Positions 1 to 7,668 of a stretch of DNA of 64,000 nucleotides are shown in pieces. A model generated the notes under the pieces. It ran no database searches. It was not told the origin of the DNA and worked only from the letters and a program-made list of their open reading frames with translations. The stretch's first letter is position 1; each line of letters begins with the position of its first letter. A program made the translations under genes and the position numbers. The stretch comes from Chloroflexota bacterium (lineage in GTDB: Bacteria > Chloroflexota > Dormibacteria > Dormibacterales > Dormibacteraceae), in assembly GCA_005881275.1 (NCBI GenBank), contig VBEF01000042.1, forward strand, positions 1 through 64,000. Direction: 5' to 3'.

Positions 1-18
1 GGCGACCTCGAGACTCCC

Positions 19-80
19 GGATAGTCCGGACGAAGCGACCCGATGTCGCAGCGATTCCCCGGATAGTCCGGACTATCCGG
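19..80. repeat. 42-bp-spaced palindromic repeat, locus 1
   Basis: A perfect 18-bp palindrome GGATAGTCCGGACTATCC lies at 61-78 and extends to 22 bp with flanking CC/GG. A partial copy (GGATAGTCCGGA) starts 42 bp upstream at 19. The spacer between them can fold a small hairpin (GCGA...TCGC). The same arrangement with the same 42-bp offset recurs near 22.0 kb and 30.1 kb, always between genes. Here it sits just before pheT. Function unknown. Confidence 0.85.
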
Positions 81-98
81 ATAGGGGTCGCATAGGAG

Positions 99-2492
99 GT
101 GCGCATCTCGTACGAGTGGCTCGGAGAGTTCGTCGACCTCGATGGCGTCACGCCGAAGGACGCCGCCGACGTCCTGACGCGGCTCGGGGTCGAGGTCGAG
201 TCGCTGGTCCTCGTTGATCTCTCGCAGATCGTCATCGGCAAGGTCCTTGAGCAGATCAAGCACCCGACATCGCGCGACGACCTGTGGGTGCACCAAGTAG
301 ACATCGGTGGGAAGACGCTGCAGGTCATCGCCGGCGCGCCGAACGCGGTTCCCGGGTCGCTGGTCCCCGTCGCGCTGCCCGGGACCACGGTGCCCAACGG
401 CACGCCGGTCAAGGACACGAAGATCGCCGGCTACGACGCGAAAGGAATGCTGTGCTCCTCGGACGAGCTGCTCCTCGGTGGCGATCACTCGGAAAGAAAG
501 ATCCTCATTCTGGACACCGGCACGCCCGGCGCTCCGCTGACGTCCGTGATCCCGAGCCAGGCGATCATGGAGGCCGAGATCACATCCAACCGCCCGGACG
601 AGATGGGCCATCTCGGCGTGGCGCGCGAGCTCGGGGCGGGACTCGACCGGCCGGTGCAGCGCGACTTCATGCCCGCGTTCACGGGCACCGCGGACCCGCC
701 CGGCCGGGATCTGGTCAAGGTCGCGATCGACGACCCGGACCTGTGCAGCCGGTACATCGGTGGCGTGATCAAGGGCGTCAAGGTAGGGCCGAGCCCCGAA
801 TGGATGCAGCGGAGACTGCGGGCGTGCGGTGTGCGGCCCATCAACAACATCGTCGACACAACCAACTACGTGTTGCTGGAGTACGCGCAGCCGCTGCACG
901 CGTTCGACCTGAATAAGCTGACCGGCCCCGAGATCCACGTCAGGCGAGCCCGCGCGCAAGAAAAGCTGCTCTGCCTCGATGGTGTGGAGCGAGAGCTCAC
1001 GCCTGAAATGCTCGTCATCGCGGACTCGAAGCGCCCTGTCGCCATCGCCGGCGTGATCGGAGGCGAGGAGTCTGCCGTCACCGGGGAGACGACCGACATC
1101 TTGCTCGAGTCGGCGAACTTCAACGGACCGAGCGTCCGCCAGACGTCGCGATCGCTGGGCCTGCGCACCGAGGCCTCCGCTCGCTTCGAGCGCGCCCTGC
1201 CGCCCGAGCTGGCGCTGGCCGGCGCGAGGCGTGCCGCGTCGCTGATAGCCGAGCTGGCCGGCGGCAACGTGCATCGGGAGTGGGCTGACATCTACCCCCG
1301 GCCACAGGAGCCGGTTCGGGTCAACCTGAAGCCTGCTCTCATCGATGATCTTCTCGGCACGCATGTGCCGCTCGAGGAGGCGGAGTCGATTCTCAAACGC
1401 CTGAACTTTCACGTGAAGGTGCAGGGCGATGGGGAGTGGGATGTGTTGCCGCCGGTGTTCAGGCTCGACGTCACCATCCCCGAAGACCTGGTCGAGGAGG
1501 TTGGTCGGGTATACGGCTACGACCGCGTTCCGCCCACGCTGCCCGGCCGCAGGCACGAGAAGTGGACGCCTTCGTCACCGAGCATCGACCGCCGGCTCGA
1601 CACGGCCCGCGAGGTGCTGGCCGGAGCCGGCTTCACGGAGACGTGGAATCCGGCCCTTGTGTCGGGCAAGAAGCTCGAGGACCTGCGCATCGCCGCCCAC
1701 GCGATGCGAGTGATGAACGCGCTGAGCGACGACATGGACACGCTGCGCACATCGCTCCTCCCGTCGCTCATCGACGCCGCGGCGTTGAACCGCGATCGCG
1801 GCCGTCTCGACATCCGCGTCTACGAGATCGCGGCGGCCTACCTCGCGCCTGTTGGGGAACACAAGGCAGGACAGCCTGAAGAGCCCCTCCGTCTGGCGGC
1901 CGCGGCATCAGCGGGCGCGTCGGCGGACGACGGGCGGATCGCGTTCTACCGCCTCAAGGCCGTCCTCGACGAGTGCGTGGGCTCCCTTTCCGCATCTTCG
2001 GTCGCCTATCAGCGCGCGGCCGCCCAGCTGTTTCACCCGGGACGCTGCGCAGCGGTGGTCATGGACGGCCGCCAGCTCGGCTACATCGGTGAGGTGCACC
2101 CCTCAGTCAGCGCGGGCGCAAAGCTCGACGGCAGGTACGTGGCATTCGAGATCGATGTCGAGCCGCTGCTCGCCGCGGCCCGCATCCCTCGCGCCCAGCC
2201 CCTTCCACGCTTTCCGGCCGTGGAGCGCGACCTTGCCGTCGTGGTCGAGGAAACCGTCGCAGCGGCGGCCATCCTGGCCGCGATCAAGGAGTCCGCGGGT
2301 GACTTGCTCGAGCATGTTCGCGCGTTCGACGAATACCGAGGAGCGCAAGTTCAGGACGGCCACAAGAGCATCGCGTTTACCTTGACTTTCCGAAGCCCGG
2401 GGCGCACCCTGACGGACGCCGAAGTGGACAGGGTCATGTCAGAGATCAAGCTGGGGCTGGAAAAAAGACACCGCGCCAGGTTCAGAGAGTGA
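99..2492 (+). CDS. pheT: Phenylalanine--tRNA ligase beta subunit
   Basis: Large subunit of the heterotetrameric PheRS that charges tRNA-Phe. The 797-residue length is normal for the long bacterial form. The N-terminus (MRISYEWLGEFVDL) matches the family start, so GTG at 99 is chosen even though AGGAGG overlaps the start codon rather than preceding it at normal spacing. Domains in order: N-terminal tRNA-binding OB fold (about 40-150), B3/B4 editing region (about 200-370), B5 domain (about 400-470), catalytic-like core (about 490-680) and C-terminal FDX-ACB anticodon-binding domain (about 700-797, with FPAVERDLAVVV). pheS would be expected immediately upstream, outside the window; a 42-bp-spaced repeat occupies that gap. 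Confidence 0.97.
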   Translation: MRISYEWLGEFVDLDGVTPKDAADVLTRLGVEVESLVLVDLSQIVIGKVLEQIKHPTSRDDLWVHQVDIGGKTLQVIAGAPNAVPGSLVPVALPGTTVPNGTPVKDTKIAGYDAKGMLCSSDELLLGGDHSERKILILDTGTPGAPLTSVIPSQAIMEAEITSNRPDEMGHLGVARELGAGLDRPVQRDFMPAFTGTADPPGRDLVKVAIDDPDLCSRYIGGVIKGVKVGPSPEWMQRRLRACGVRPINNIVDTTNYVLLEYAQPLHAFDLNKLTGPEIHVRRARAQEKLLCLDGVERELTPEMLVIADSKRPVAIAGVIGGEESAVTGETTDILLESANFNGPSVRQTSRSLGLRTEASARFERALPPELALAGARRAASLIAELAGGNVHREWADIYPRPQEPVRVNLKPALIDDLLGTHVPLEEAESILKRLNFHVKVQGDGEWDVLPPVFRLDVTIPEDLVEEVGRVYGYDRVPPTLPGRRHEKWTPSSPSIDRRLDTAREVLAGAGFTETWNPALVSGKKLEDLRIAAHAMRVMNALSDDMDTLRTSLLPSLIDAAALNRDRGRLDIRVYEIAAAYLAPVGEHKAGQPEEPLRLAAAASAGASADDGRIAFYRLKAVLDECVGSLSASSVAYQRAAAQLFHPGRCAAVVMDGRQLGYIGEVHPSVSAGAKLDGRYVAFEIDVEPLLAAARIPRAQPLPRFPAVERDLAVVVEETVAAAAILAAIKESAGDLLEHVRAFDEYRGAQVQDGHKSIAFTLTFRSPGRTLTDAEVDRVMSEIKLGLEKRHRARFRE

Positions 2493-2509
2493 GATCCGGC
2501 GCGAATTTC

Positions 2510-2531
2510 GCACGCATTCGCGTGCCGTTTT
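2510..2531 (+). terminator. Weak intrinsic terminator after pheT
   Basis: GCACGC-ATTC-GCGTGC forms a perfect 6-bp stem with a 4-nt loop and is followed by CGTTTTG. It begins 18 bp after the pheT stop. The T-run is short, so termination may be partial. Confidence 0.4.
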
Positions 2532-2537
2532 GTAGGG

Positions 2538-2580
2538 ATCCCCGCGAAATCACGGGCTTGCGCTCTGAATTCGTGGGGAT
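2538..2580 (+). promoter_or_regulatory. Hairpin in the leader of the cvpA-like gene
   Basis: ATCCCCGCGAAAT at 2538-2550 pairs with AATTCGTGGGGAT at 2568-2580 (12 of 13 positions, one G-U). It lies between the pheT terminator and the GGGGG ribosome-binding stretch of the next gene, so it could gate translation or stabilise the mRNA. Function is inferred from position only. Confidence 0.35.
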
Positions 2581-2600
2581 ATTTCGGGGGAAGCAGTAAT

Positions 2601-3155
2601 TTGACCTGGATCGATATCTTTCCGATCGTGCTCATCGCCGCGTACGGCGTGGGCGGGTTCTTCAGCGGGTTGATCCGGCGGTTCATAGGTCTGATCGCGC
2701 TGTTCATCGGCCTCTGGGCGGGGACGAACTTGGGCATTCAGGCGGGCGCCATCCTGCAGCAAACGTCGAGCTTCGCAACGCCGGATTCGCGCATCTATGG
2801 GTTCTTCGGGCTCATCGCCTCGGTGCTCATAATCGTCGAGGTCGCGACGCAGCTGGCGCACTCGCAGATCCAGATCCAAGCGGTCGTCTTGAACCGGACC
2901 CTTGGCACGTTGCTTGGTGTTGCGACCGCGTTCCTGCTGTCCGTTGTGGTGGTCTACGAACTCGGGGCTGCCGCGAATCCGATCGGTGGGGCGGAGCTTG
3001 ATCCAATGCAGCTGGGCCTCCGTGATGCGGTTCACCGCTCCCTGTTCATGGTCAAGCTGGTCAACGCAATCGACAGGCCGATCATCGCGCTGTTCCAGCC
3101 GCTTCTGCCTGGAGAACCGCAGATCTACTTCGGTCCAGGGCAGATCACTCCCTAG
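2601..3155 (+). CDS. CvpA-like integral membrane protein
   Basis: 184-residue protein with about four hydrophobic segments (about 5-20, 25-45, 65-85, 100-122) and a polar C-terminal tail. The opening WIDIFPIVLIAAYGVGGFFSGLIRR resembles the CvpA/colicin V production family, where the first helix is followed by a glycine-rich turn and a basic patch. Start is TTG at 2601, preceded by GGGGGAAG at good spacing. The molecular role of CvpA proteins is poorly defined. It lies alone between pheT and tyrS. The family call rests on topology and general pattern, not on a catalytic motif. Confidence 0.6.
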   Translation: MTWIDIFPIVLIAAYGVGGFFSGLIRRFIGLIALFIGLWAGTNLGIQAGAILQQTSSFATPDSRIYGFFGLIASVLIIVEVATQLAHSQIQIQAVVLNRTLGTLLGVATAFLLSVVVVYELGAAANPIGGAELDPMQLGLRDAVHRSLFMVKLVNAIDRPIIALFQPLLPGEPQIYFGPGQITP

Positions 3156-3169
3156 CGCGTAATGGTGAT

Positions 3170-4330
3170 GTGAGTCGCGAGCTCTTCCAGCGCCTCCGCC
3201 AGCGGGCGGTGCAGATCCATGTCGAGGATCACCTTCGCGCACGTCTCGAGCGCGGCGACCGGGTGCGTGTGAAGCTGGGACTGGACCCAACCGCCCCGGA
3301 CCTCCACGTCGGGCATCTCGTGGTCCTCGACGTGCTGCGCGACTTTCAGGACGACGGACACACGGTCGTGCTGATCATCGGCGACTACACAGCGCTGATC
3401 GGCGACCCGAGCGGTCGCTCGGAAACGCGGCCGATGCTGACGCAGGATCAGGTCGCGGCGAACGCGGAAACGTACTTCCAACAGGTGTCACTCGTCCTCG
3501 ACCGAAGCAAGATCGAGGTGAGGCACAACTCGGAGTGGCTTGCCACGATGACCGCGGCGGACATCCTCCGCCTCATGGCCAAGGCGACCCTGCAGCAGGT
3601 GCTGCAGCGCGAGGACTTCGCGGACCGCATGAAAGCCGGCACCGCCATCGGCGCGCACGAGATCCTCTACCCGTTCAGCCAGGCCTACGACTCCGTCGCG
3701 ATCAAGGCGGACCTCGAGGTTGGTGGCACGGACCAGCTGTTCAACCTGCTGTTCGGCCGCGAGATCCAGAAGGCTTACGACCAGGACCCGCAGGACATCG
3801 CCGTGTTCCCACTGCTCGAGGGCACCGACGGCGAACAGAAGATGTCGAAGTCGCTCGGCAACTACATCGGCCTGGCCGAGCCCCCGCAAGAGATCTACGG
3901 CAAGACGATGTCCATCCCCGACAGGCTGATCGAGAAGTACGTGAAGCTCGTCTCAGGCCTGGACCCTGCGGGGCAGGGTGCGGTGCTGGCGATGAAGCCG
4001 CGCGACGCCAAGGCCGCGCTGGCAGGTCAGCTGGTGAAGCGGCTGCATGGCGAGGAGGCGGCTCGTCGGGCGGAGGAAGACTTCGACCTGAAGTTTCGCA
4101 GGCACGAGATCCCGGGCGAGATCGAGGAGCGCGCTGTTTCCAACCCGAAGGACCTCGTCGCCGTGCTGGTGGAGAGCGGGCTTCGCGAGAGTCGGGGCGA
4201 CGCGCGCCGCCTCATCGAGCAGGGCGGGGTTCGGATCAACGGAGAGAAAGCGGCTCCTGACGCCGTGTTGAAGGATGGCGATGTGCTGCAGGCCGGTAAA
4301 CGAAGTTTCGTTCGAATCCGCGTGGGCTAA
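3170..4330 (+). CDS. tyrS: Tyrosine--tRNA ligase
   Basis: Class I aminoacyl-tRNA synthetase of 386 residues. The HIGH-type signature is HVGH (about residue 46) within KLGLDPTAPDLHVGHL, and the KMSKS loop is intact (KMSKSLGNY, about residue 224). A C-terminal S4 RNA-binding domain occupies about 320-386 (ESGLRESRGDARRLIEQGGV). The layout and length fit the TyrZ-like (type 2) enzymes. Start is GTG at 3170, 15 bp after the upstream stop. Confidence 0.95.
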   Translation: MSRELFQRLRQRAVQIHVEDHLRARLERGDRVRVKLGLDPTAPDLHVGHLVVLDVLRDFQDDGHTVVLIIGDYTALIGDPSGRSETRPMLTQDQVAANAETYFQQVSLVLDRSKIEVRHNSEWLATMTAADILRLMAKATLQQVLQREDFADRMKAGTAIGAHEILYPFSQAYDSVAIKADLEVGGTDQLFNLLFGREIQKAYDQDPQDIAVFPLLEGTDGEQKMSKSLGNYIGLAEPPQEIYGKTMSIPDRLIEKYVKLVSGLDPAGQGAVLAMKPRDAKAALAGQLVKRLHGEEAARRAEEDFDLKFRRHEIPGEIEERAVSNPKDLVAVLVESGLRESRGDARRLIEQGGVRINGEKAAPDAVLKDGDVLQAGKRSFVRIRVG

Positions 4331-4363
4331 AATTATCGAAACTATGTTCGGAGGCTCCAGCTG

Positions 4364-5119
4364 ATGTCGGGTCATTCCAAATGGGCCGGGATCAAGCACA
4401 AGAAGGCCATCGTCGACGCCAAGCGCGGCCAGGCGTTCACGCGCGCCAGCCGCGAGATCACGATCGCCGCGAAAGAGGGCGGCGGCAACCTGGAGGGCAA
4501 CTTCCGGCTGCGGCTGGCGATGCAGAAGGCGCGCGAGATCAACATGCCCACCGACAAGATCCAGAACGCGATCAAGCGGGGAACGGGGGAGCTGGCCGGG
4601 GAAAGGCTGGAAGAGGTCCGCTACGAGGGGTACGGCCCCGCCGGCGTTGCGGTCATGGTCGACGCGCTCACCGACAACCGCAACCGCACCTCGGCGTCGA
4701 TCCGCCACCGCTTTTCCAAGCTGGGCGGAAACCTCGCCGAGAGCAACGCGGTGGGGTGGATGTTCGAGCGGAAAGGCGTCATCGCGGCCAACGCGGGCAA
4801 GAACGACCCGGAGGAGGTCGGTCTCGCCGCGATCGAGGCCGGCGCCGATGACGTGCAGGTCGAGGGCAAATCGGTCGAGATCACGGTGCCGCCCAACGCT
4901 TTCGAGAAGGTGAAGTCGGCGGTCGAGTCGCTTGGCGTCAACGTCGAGAACGCCGAGATCACGATGCAGCCAAAGCAGACCGTGGCCGTGGGCGAGGACA
5001 AGGCCGCGGCGGTGTTGAGGCTGATGGAGTCACTGGAGGAGGACGACGACGTCCAGCAGGTCTACGCCAACTTCGATATCCCATCCGACGTCCTGGAACG
5101 CGTCTCAGCACAGGTATAG
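4364..5119 (+). CDS. YebC/PmpR family transcriptional regulator
   Basis: 251 residues, the normal family length. The start MSGHSKWAGIKHKKAIVDAK and the following block KAREINMPTDKIQNAIKRGTG are hallmarks of the TACO1/YebC family. Members act as DNA-binding regulators (PmpR) or as ribosome-associated factors easing translation of polyproline stretches; sequence alone does not say which. ATG at 4364 is preceded by GGAGG. It lies directly upstream of ruvC, as in many bacteria (yebC-ruvCAB). Confidence 0.95.
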   Translation: MSGHSKWAGIKHKKAIVDAKRGQAFTRASREITIAAKEGGGNLEGNFRLRLAMQKAREINMPTDKIQNAIKRGTGELAGERLEEVRYEGYGPAGVAVMVDALTDNRNRTSASIRHRFSKLGGNLAESNAVGWMFERKGVIAANAGKNDPEEVGLAAIEAGADDVQVEGKSVEITVPPNAFEKVKSAVESLGVNVENAEITMQPKQTVAVGEDKAAAVLRLMESLEEDDDVQQVYANFDIPSDVLERVSAQV

Positions 5120-5134
5120 AACGATGTTGGACCG

Positions 5135-5632
5135 ATGCCTGGCAAGCGCGACGGACTGATCCTCGGCATCGACCCAGGCCTGGCCGGCACCGGCTTCGCG
5201 CTGTTCGCCGAGCCGAACCTCGTCCTTTCTTGTAGCACCGTCGTCACCATCCCTGGTCGTGACGGCGCGCGCCTCCTCACGATCACCAACCACCTTCGGG
5301 CGCTGCTCGCGCAGCACCCACCGGCGGAGGCTTCGATCGAGGAGCTCTTCATGGGCCGCAATGCCACGAGCGCGGTCGGCGTCGCGCAGGCGCGCGGCGC
5401 GATCCTCATGGTGCTCGAGGAATGCGGAGTGCCGGTGTTCGAGTACAAGCCAAGCCAGGTGAAGGTGATCCTCACCGGCTACGGCAACGCCGACAAGTCG
5501 CAGATCTCGCGCATGCTCTCCGCGCAGGTCAAGCTGCCAGAGGGCCGGCTGGACGATCACGCGCGCGACGCGGTGGCGATCGCGCTTTGCCACGCACGCA
5601 GCCGGCGCTTCACCCAGGCCGCCTACAGGTGA
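5135..5632 (+). CDS. ruvC: Crossover junction endodeoxyribonuclease RuvC
   Basis: 165 residues, the standard size. RuvC resolves Holliday junctions with the RuvAB motor. The RNase H-like fold motifs are visible: ILGIDPGLAGTGFALF carrying the first catalytic Asp, IEELFMGRN with the catalytic Glu (about residue 70), and DDHARDAVAIALCH near the C-terminus with the last acidic residues. The TGA stop overlaps the GTG start of ruvA (GTGA), so the two are translationally coupled. Confidence 0.96.
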   Translation: MPGKRDGLILGIDPGLAGTGFALFAEPNLVLSCSTVVTIPGRDGARLLTITNHLRALLAQHPPAEASIEELFMGRNATSAVGVAQARGAILMVLEECGVPVFEYKPSQVKVILTGYGNADKSQISRMLSAQVKLPEGRLDDHARDAVAIALCHARSRRFTQAAYR

Positions 5633-6246
5633 TCGCTCACCTCAGTGGGGTCGTGCGGAGGGCAGGTCCGGATTTCGTGGTTGTCGATGTAGGCGGCGTC
5701 GGCTACCTGGTTGCGGTGGCGACTCAAACTCGGCAGCAGCTGCCGCCGCCGGGCGGCGATGTCGAGCTGCACATCCACACGCAGGTCCGCGAGGATCAGC
5801 TCGCGCTCTACGGTTTCGCGTCCGTCGAGGAGCTCGACATGTTCGAGATGCTCATCCAGGTCGACGGTGTTGGACCGAAGGTGGGCCTCAACATCCTGAG
5901 CGCGTCCAGCCTCGAGGTCTTGAAGCGCGCCATCATGAGCGAGGATGCGGCTCCCATCAGGCGCGCGAGCGGCGTTGGGGCGCGAACGGCCGCGAAGGTG
6001 ATCATCGAGCTCAAGCCGCGACTCGACGCGGTCGCCACGCTCGATGCGGTGCCGCGCGCGGCCGCGATCGCGGGTGACGGGGCCGTGCCGAAGGCGGTGG
6101 AGTCGGCACTGCGAAATCTTGGGTTCTCGTCCCAGGAGGCTCGCACCGGCATCGAGTCGGTCGACTGGAAGACCTCGCCCTCGACCCAGGAGGCGCTGGC
6201 GGTGGCGCTGAAAGCGCTGGGTCAGGGAGGTCGACCCCGCCCGTGA
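5629..6246 (+). CDS. ruvA: Holliday junction branch migration protein RuvA
   Basis: 205 residues from GTG at 5629, which gives MIAHLSGVV, the canonical RuvA start; the longer track ORF from 5422 is an artefact running over ruvC. The N-terminal OB fold is followed by helix-hairpin-helix motifs (FEMLIQVDGVGPKVGLNIL and IRRASGVGARTAAKVIIELK) and a C-terminal RuvB-interacting helical domain (about 155-200). It starts in a 4-bp overlap with ruvC. The last codons (GGRPRP) are encoded by the left arm of an inverted repeat spanning the ruvA-ruvB gap, so the C-terminus may have been altered by an insertion. Confidence 0.95.
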   Translation: MIAHLSGVVRRAGPDFVVVDVGGVGYLVAVATQTRQQLPPPGGDVELHIHTQVREDQLALYGFASVEELDMFEMLIQVDGVGPKVGLNILSASSLEVLKRAIMSEDAAPIRRASGVGARTAAKVIIELKPRLDAVATLDAVPRAAAIAGDGAVPKAVESALRNLGFSSQEARTGIESVDWKTSPSTQEALAVALKALGQGGRPRP

Positions 6247-6402
6247 CCGCGGATCTTCGGCGCCCATGCGGCCCATCTCCGTCGTTGCGCCCTGTGCTGC
6301 TCGCTTACGCATACGGATGCCCGCGCTGCGCTGCTCGGGCGCGCCTAGGATCTGAACCACCTGTGCACCGAATCTCTCGCCGCCCCGGCGGGGTCGACCT
6401 CC
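6226..6402. repeat. Inverted-repeat-bounded element between ruvA and ruvB
   Basis: GGAGGTCGACCCCGCC at 6226-6241 is repeated in perfect inversion at 6387-6402 (16 of 16). The 145-bp interior has no ORF of note, holds a further imperfect inverted pair near its ends (ggatcttcggcgccc against gggcgcgcctaggatc) and a direct repeat (ctgtgctgctcg / ctgcgctgctcg). The form resembles a small MITE-like or repeat element. The left arm overlaps the ruvA stop region and the right arm ends one base before ruvB. No clear target-site duplication was seen. Confidence 0.6.
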
Positions 6403-6403
6403 G

Positions 6404-7426
6404 GTGACAGAAGAGAAGGTCCTCGACACGAAGTCTGACGACGAGCAGTACGACCTCACGCTGCGACCGAGGCTTCTTTCCGAGTACGTCGGTCAGGAGC
6501 AGGTCCGCGGAAACCTGAGCATCCTTCTCGAGGCGGCGCGCCGGCGCGACGAGCCGGTGGAGCACGTGCTCCTTTGCGGGCCTCCGGGCCTCGGCAAGAC
6601 CACCCTGGCGCACATCATCGCGAACGAGCTAGGCGTGGCGATCAAGGTCAGCTCGGGACCGGCGATCGACCACCAGGGCGCCCTCGGCTCGATCCTCCTC
6701 AACCTCACCACGCGGGACGTGTTCTTCATCGACGAGATCCACCGCCTCAACACGGTGGTGGAGGAGTCCCTCTACCCGGCCCTCGAGGACTTCCGCTTCG
6801 ACGCCGTGCTCGGCAAAGGTGTAGGGGCGAGCGCCGCCACTCTGCCGCTACCGCACTTCACGTGCGTAGGAGCTACGACGCGACAGGGCCTGCTGAGCGG
6901 GCCTTTGCGCGACAGATTCGGCGCGGTCTACCGCCTCGACTTCTACACGAAGCCGGAGCTGGAGAAAATCGTCGCTCGCTCGGCGCGGATCCTGGACATC
7001 GAGATCCACGCCGACGCGGTGTCCGAGATCGCACGCCGTGCCAGGGGCACGCCCCGCATAGCCAACCGCCTGCTCCGCCGGGTACGCGACTACGCGCAGG
7101 TGCGCAGCGACGGGCGCGCGACCGTCGACGTCACGCGGCACGCACTCAACATGCTGGAGGTCGACGAGATCGGCCTGGAGCCCCTCGACCGCCAGCTCCT
7201 CGAAACCGTGATCCTGAAGTTCAAGGGAGGGCCCGTCGGGCTCGACACCCTGGCTACATCCCTGTCCGAGGAGACCGAGACGATCGAGGACGTGCACGAG
7301 CCCTTTTTGATCCAGATCGGCTTCCTCGCCAGGACGGCCAGGGGACGGGTCGCCACCGAGCTCGCCTACCGGCATCTGGGCATCACCCCGCCGGCGTCCT
7401 CTTCCGAACAAACCCGCCTACTGTAG
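6404..7426 (+). CDS. ruvB: Holliday junction branch migration helicase RuvB
   Basis: AAA+ ATPase of 340 residues that drives branch migration with RuvA. Walker A is GPPGLGKTT (about residue 60), Walker B is FFIDEIHRL (about 105), sensor I is the CVGATTR block (about 150) and the arginine finger/sensor II region lies in RGTPRIANRLLRRVRDYA (about 200-220). A C-terminal winged helix (GPVGLDTLATSLSEE) follows. GTG at 6404 gives MTEEKVLDTKS. Unlike ruvC-ruvA, it is separated from ruvA by 157 bp occupied by an inverted-repeat element. Confidence 0.97.
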   Translation: MTEEKVLDTKSDDEQYDLTLRPRLLSEYVGQEQVRGNLSILLEAARRRDEPVEHVLLCGPPGLGKTTLAHIIANELGVAIKVSSGPAIDHQGALGSILLNLTTRDVFFIDEIHRLNTVVEESLYPALEDFRFDAVLGKGVGASAATLPLPHFTCVGATTRQGLLSGPLRDRFGAVYRLDFYTKPELEKIVARSARILDIEIHADAVSEIARRARGTPRIANRLLRRVRDYAQVRSDGRATVDVTRHALNMLEVDEIGLEPLDRQLLETVILKFKGGPVGLDTLATSLSEETETIEDVHEPFLIQIGFLARTARGRVATELAYRHLGITPPASSSEQTRLL

Positions 7427-7432
7427 GCAGCA

Positions 7433-7639
7433 ATGGCTGACGTCGGGAAGCTTCTCCTGGTGTTCGGCGTGCTCCTCGTCGTCATCGGCGGGGCGCTGAT
7501 GCTTTTCGGCCGCTTTCACCTACCAGGCGATTTCACCTTTCGGAGCGGCAGCGTGACGGTGTACATACCGCTCGCCACGAGCATCATCCTGTCGATCGTC
7601 GCGACGATCGTGCTGAACCTGGTGTTCCGGCAGCGGTGA
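7433..7639 (+). CDS. DUF2905 small membrane protein
   Basis: 68 residues with two transmembrane helices (about 6-27 and 43-65) joined by a short loop FHLPGDFTFRSGSVTVYIPL. The pattern GKxLLxxGxxLxxxG...LPGDxxxxxGxxxxYxPLxTSI is the DUF2905 family signature. Function unknown in the family, which often sits next to ruvB or queA. Starts 6 bp after ruvB, so probably co-transcribed. Confidence 0.85.
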   Translation: MADVGKLLLVFGVLLVVIGGALMLFGRFHLPGDFTFRSGSVTVYIPLATSIILSIVATIVLNLVFRQR

Positions 7640-7668
7640 TGCGTCCGACCGTACACTGATCGGCTGCC

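Noticed and set aside
4300-4330. GTTCGAATCC near the tyrS stop resembles a tRNA T-arm.
   Set aside because: It is inside the tyrS coding sequence (SFVRIRVG) and no acceptor, D or anticodon stems can be paired around it.
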